This document shows positions 54,678 through 56,077 of a stretch of DNA of 56,077 bases, in pieces. This DNA comes from Clostridia bacterium (GTDB lineage: Bacteria > Bacillota > Clostridia > Christensenellales > CAG-1252). Position numbers and translations under genes: made by a program. The stretch is taken from the NCBI GenBank assembly GCA_024685775.1, contig JAIKVL010000008.1, positions 1 to 56,077 on the forward strand. Direction: 5' to 3'. The number at the start of each line of letters is the position of its first letter. Position 1 is the first letter of the stretch. The notes under the pieces are model-generated. The model searched no databases. It had not been told where the DNA came from and was given only the letters and a program-made list of their open reading frames with translations.

Positions 54678-55295
54678 ATGAAAGTACTTATCGTAAACGG
54701 AAGCCCGAGAAAGGGCGGGAATTCTTCGAGATTGATCGAAGAAGCGGTCAAGATTTTTCAAACGGAAGGGATCGAGACGGAAATCTTCGAGATCGGCGCG
54801 AAAGCGATTCGCGGGTGCGCCGTTTGCGGCTACTGCTCGGAGCACGGGAAGTGCGCGTTTAACGACGGCGTGAACGAACTTGCCGCGTCCTTTGAAAAAG
54901 CGGACGGGTTCATCGTCGTTTCTCCCGTCTATTATGCGTCGGCGAACGGCTCGGTCGTCAGCCTGCTCGATCGTTTGTTCTTCTCGTCCCATTGCGATAA
55001 GAGGATGAAGGTCGGAGCGGCGTTTGCGGTCGCCCGCCGCGCGGGAACGGTCGCCACGTTCGACGAGCTCAACAAGTATTTTACGATCAATCAAATGCCG
55101 ATCGCGAGCGGCCGCTATTGGAATAACGGGTTCGGCGGCGCGAAAGGCGATATCGAAGCGGACGAGGAAGGTTTGCAGAACGCGCGTATCGTCGCGAGAA
55201 ATATGATTTTTTTGATGCGTTCGATCGCGCTCGGAAAAGAAAAGTACGGGCTTCCCGAGGCGGAGACCATCGCGAAGACGTCGTTTATTCGTTAA
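54678..55295 (+). CDS. NAD(P)H-dependent flavin oxidoreductase (flavodoxin fold)
   Basis: This 205-residue protein has the NADPH-dependent FMN reductase fold: FMN phosphate loop VNGSPRKGGNSSRL, a CAVCGYC segment that often marks iron-sulfur flavoproteins or a reactive thiol pair (CxxCxxC), and PVYYASANGSVVSLLDRLF for the flavin ring. It has a GGAGG site and a TATAAT (54641-54646) upstream, back to back with the flavodiiron operon. A role in redox or xenobiotic reduction is likely; the substrate is unknown. Confidence 0.85.
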   Translation: MKVLIVNGSPRKGGNSSRLIEEAVKIFQTEGIETEIFEIGAKAIRGCAVCGYCSEHGKCAFNDGVNELAASFEKADGFIVVSPVYYASANGSVVSLLDRLFFSSHCDKRMKVGAAFAVARRAGTVATFDELNKYFTINQMPIASGRYWNNGFGGAKGDIEADEEGLQNARIVARNMIFLMRSIALGKEKYGLPEAETIAKTSFIR

Positions 55296-55388
55296 TTGCA
55301 AGGGTCGCGCGGGCGCGCGTATGCGTATAGCGCGCACGCACCCGCAATATTATTAAGGATGCGTTTCGGCGTTTTTCGGAAAGACTCT

Positions 55389-55417
55389 TTGACTTTTAAC
55401 CTTAACGACTATATACT
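55389..55417 (+). promoter_or_regulatory. Promoter of the small RNA candidate
   Basis: TTGACT (55389-55394), a 17-base spacer and TATACT (55412-55417). The expected start is near 55424, which is the first base of the RNA's closing stem. Confidence 0.85.
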
Positions 55418-55423
55418 AATTAA

Positions 55424-55490
55424 AGAAGTGAGATATTCCCCAAAGGGAAATTGAAAGTGCTTTACGCAGGATCAGGCTCACTTCTTTTTC
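55424..55490 (+). ncRNA. Candidate small structured RNA, about 66 nt, family unknown
   Basis: GAAGTGAG (55425-55432) pairs with CTCACTTC (55477-55484), and this closing stem is followed at once by TTTTT, so the 3' arm also acts as the terminator. Inside are a TTCCC-CAAA-GGGAA hairpin (55436-55449) and a possible TGC-TTTAC-GCA hairpin, giving a three-way junction with single-stranded ATTGAAAG and GGATCAGG. There is no ORF. I compared it from memory with SRP RNA, 6S RNA and common riboswitches and saw no match. It does not sit in front of a protein gene, so it is more likely a trans-acting RNA than a riboswitch. Confidence 0.65.
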
Positions 55491-55784
55491 TTTTATTGTA
55501 GTATGCCCGTTTTTTATTGTTCATTTTAAGACATCGAACGATCCGCTTTTCCCCGAACGGCTCTTTCGGCGGGCTAACGGGCAAGGCGGGAAAAATGATT
55601 TTTGAAAAAAATCGAAAGAAAATCCTCGCGCGGCGGGCGGCGAGCGGTCGGGAATTTCGGCGAAACGCGTCACCCCGTACGACGGTTTTTCGTTTTTTTC
55701 GGAAAATTCCGATGCGAAAAATAAAAAACATTCGGAAAATAAGGAAGTTTTTCTCTGAAAAATAGTGTTTTTTTCCTTCAAAAT

Positions 55785-55807
55785 CCACAATATGTTGTGG
55801 TTTTTTT
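55785..55807 (+). terminator. Terminator-like hairpin upstream of the rRNA promoter
   Basis: CCACAA-TATG-TTGTGG followed by seven T. It may insulate the rRNA promoter from read-through. The gene-free stretch 55296-56042 holds this, the small RNA, and the rRNA promoter and leader; the rest is AT-rich with no credible ORF. Confidence 0.6.
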
Positions 55808-55866
55808 CGCGAAAAAAAATATCTTAAAAAAACCTGAAAAATTTCGAAAATTTTCGAAAAAAATCG

Positions 55867-55900
55867 TTGACATTGTTTTTTTTATTTGCTAACATATAGA
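55867..55900 (+). promoter_or_regulatory. 16S rRNA promoter with AT-rich upstream region
   Basis: TTGACA (55867-55872), a 17-base spacer and TAACAT (55890-55895). About 70 bases of A/T tracts sit upstream, resembling an UP element, and a TTGTCG..CGACAA hairpin begins the leader. Confidence 0.8.
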
Positions 55901-55941
55901 GGTTGTCGCCCGTAGGTGACGACAAAGCGAAACTTCAAAAC

Positions 55942-55979
55942 AGAATAGATTGAGCAAAAAATTAAAGCAAGTGATTTCT
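55942..55979 (+). other. 16S leader strand of the predicted processing stem
   Basis: AGAATAGATTGAGCAA (55942-55957) pairs with 162-177 of the trailer at the other window end, extended by GCAAG (55967-55971) and TTCT (55976-55979). It shows that leader and trailer belong to the same kind of rRNA unit. Confidence 0.7.
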
Positions 55980-56042
55980 GTCAATTCATAATTTATTATG
56001 AGTTTTGAGCGCAGTCCGAGAGGGCTGCGGAAAACCAAGATT

Positions 56043-56077
56043 AAACTTAAGAGTTTGATCCTGGCTCAGGACGAACG
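56043..56077 (+). rRNA. rrs: 16S rRNA, 5' end (partial)
   Basis: The universal 5' end AGAGTTTGATCCTGGCTCAG is seen at 56050-56069, with mature RNA starting about seven bases before. The gene continues past the window. It has the same orientation as the 16S end at the left border. Confidence 0.97.

Noticed and set aside
55424..55490. SRP RNA, 6S RNA or a known riboswitch
   Set aside because: The conserved SRP loop (GGAAG...AGCAGC type) is missing, it is far too short for 6S RNA, and no gene follows that a riboswitch could control.
55462..55788. Short ORFs on both strands in the AT-rich region before the 16S gene
   Set aside because: No ribosome sites, compositions driven by A/T tracts, and overlap with the small RNA and terminator-like hairpin.

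Overview
The window looks like a chromosomal piece of an anaerobic, probably spore-forming Firmicute of class Clostridia. It is moderately GC-rich, outside one AT-richer block. The evidence is a Spo0A orthologue with a 0A box in its own upstream region, PyrR attenuation, a two-subunit GlgC/GlgD system, a PrsA-like foldase lipoprotein behind mfd, oxygen-protection flavodiiron and rubredoxin proteins, and many lipobox lipoproteins. A gut-type Clostridia lineage is a reasonable guess, but the sequence does not fix the genus. The window begins inside the 3' end of a 16S rRNA gene and stops just inside the 5' end of another 16S rRNA (or the same gene, if the molecule is circular), both on the + strand. 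The left 16S is followed by its own terminator, with no tRNA, 23S or 5S. The leader at the right end can pair with the trailer at the left end.

Layout. 1-231: 16S 3' end, trailer, terminator. 336-740 (-): DUF378 membrane protein and a 46-residue microprotein. 840-3899 (-): large Ig-domain lipoprotein with a zinc-peptidase-like end. 4049-4801: TIM-barrel sugar isomerase/epimerase-like protein. 4859-14989: glycogen cluster glgB-glgC-glgD-glgA-glgP plus a cytoplasmic GH13 enzyme. 15151-15227: tRNA-Arg(CCG). 15263-19121: AT-richer accessory block with a cluster of palindromes, a soluble FtsH-like AAA+/M41 protease, a WYL-domain regulator and a PD-(D/E)XK nuclease-like protein. 19190-20985: two exported or membrane-anchored proteins. 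21011-30223: PyrR-attenuated pyrimidine operon pyrR-C-carB-K-D-F-E-B, without carA. 30270-34510 (-): Cthe_2159-type lipoprotein and a two-component system, with matching response-regulator boxes at both promoters. 34615-39236: MscS channel followed by a large surface protein. 39359-43080: GNAT, formate-THF ligase, GlnRS. 43099-43360: 123-bp tandem repeat. 43445-50799: a GlmU acetyltransferase-half protein, pth, mfd, and a PrsA-like lipoprotein. 50850-52298: NUDIX hydrolase and convergent spo0A. 52552-54518 (-): rubredoxin and multidomain flavodiiron protein. 54678-55295: flavin oxidoreductase. 55389-56077: small RNA candidate, then the rRNA promoter and leader.

How it fits together. Most of the window is housekeeping: glycogen turnover, de novo UMP synthesis, one-carbon and translation functions, transcription-coupled repair and oxygen defence. 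The least ordinary part is the 15.3-19.1 kb block. Its three genes form a compact cassette, and a 20-bp motif occurs twice in front of the protease gene and once across the -10 region of the WYL regulator gene. This suggests one WYL-controlled system, possibly a defence or stress cassette, that I cannot match to a named one. Other points worth following are the matched direct-repeat boxes of the two-component system, the stand-alone 16S transcription unit, a 66-nt RNA with perfect promoter geometry, a PyrB carrying only the zinc finger of PyrI, and a cysteine-rich insert in the PrsA-like foldase.
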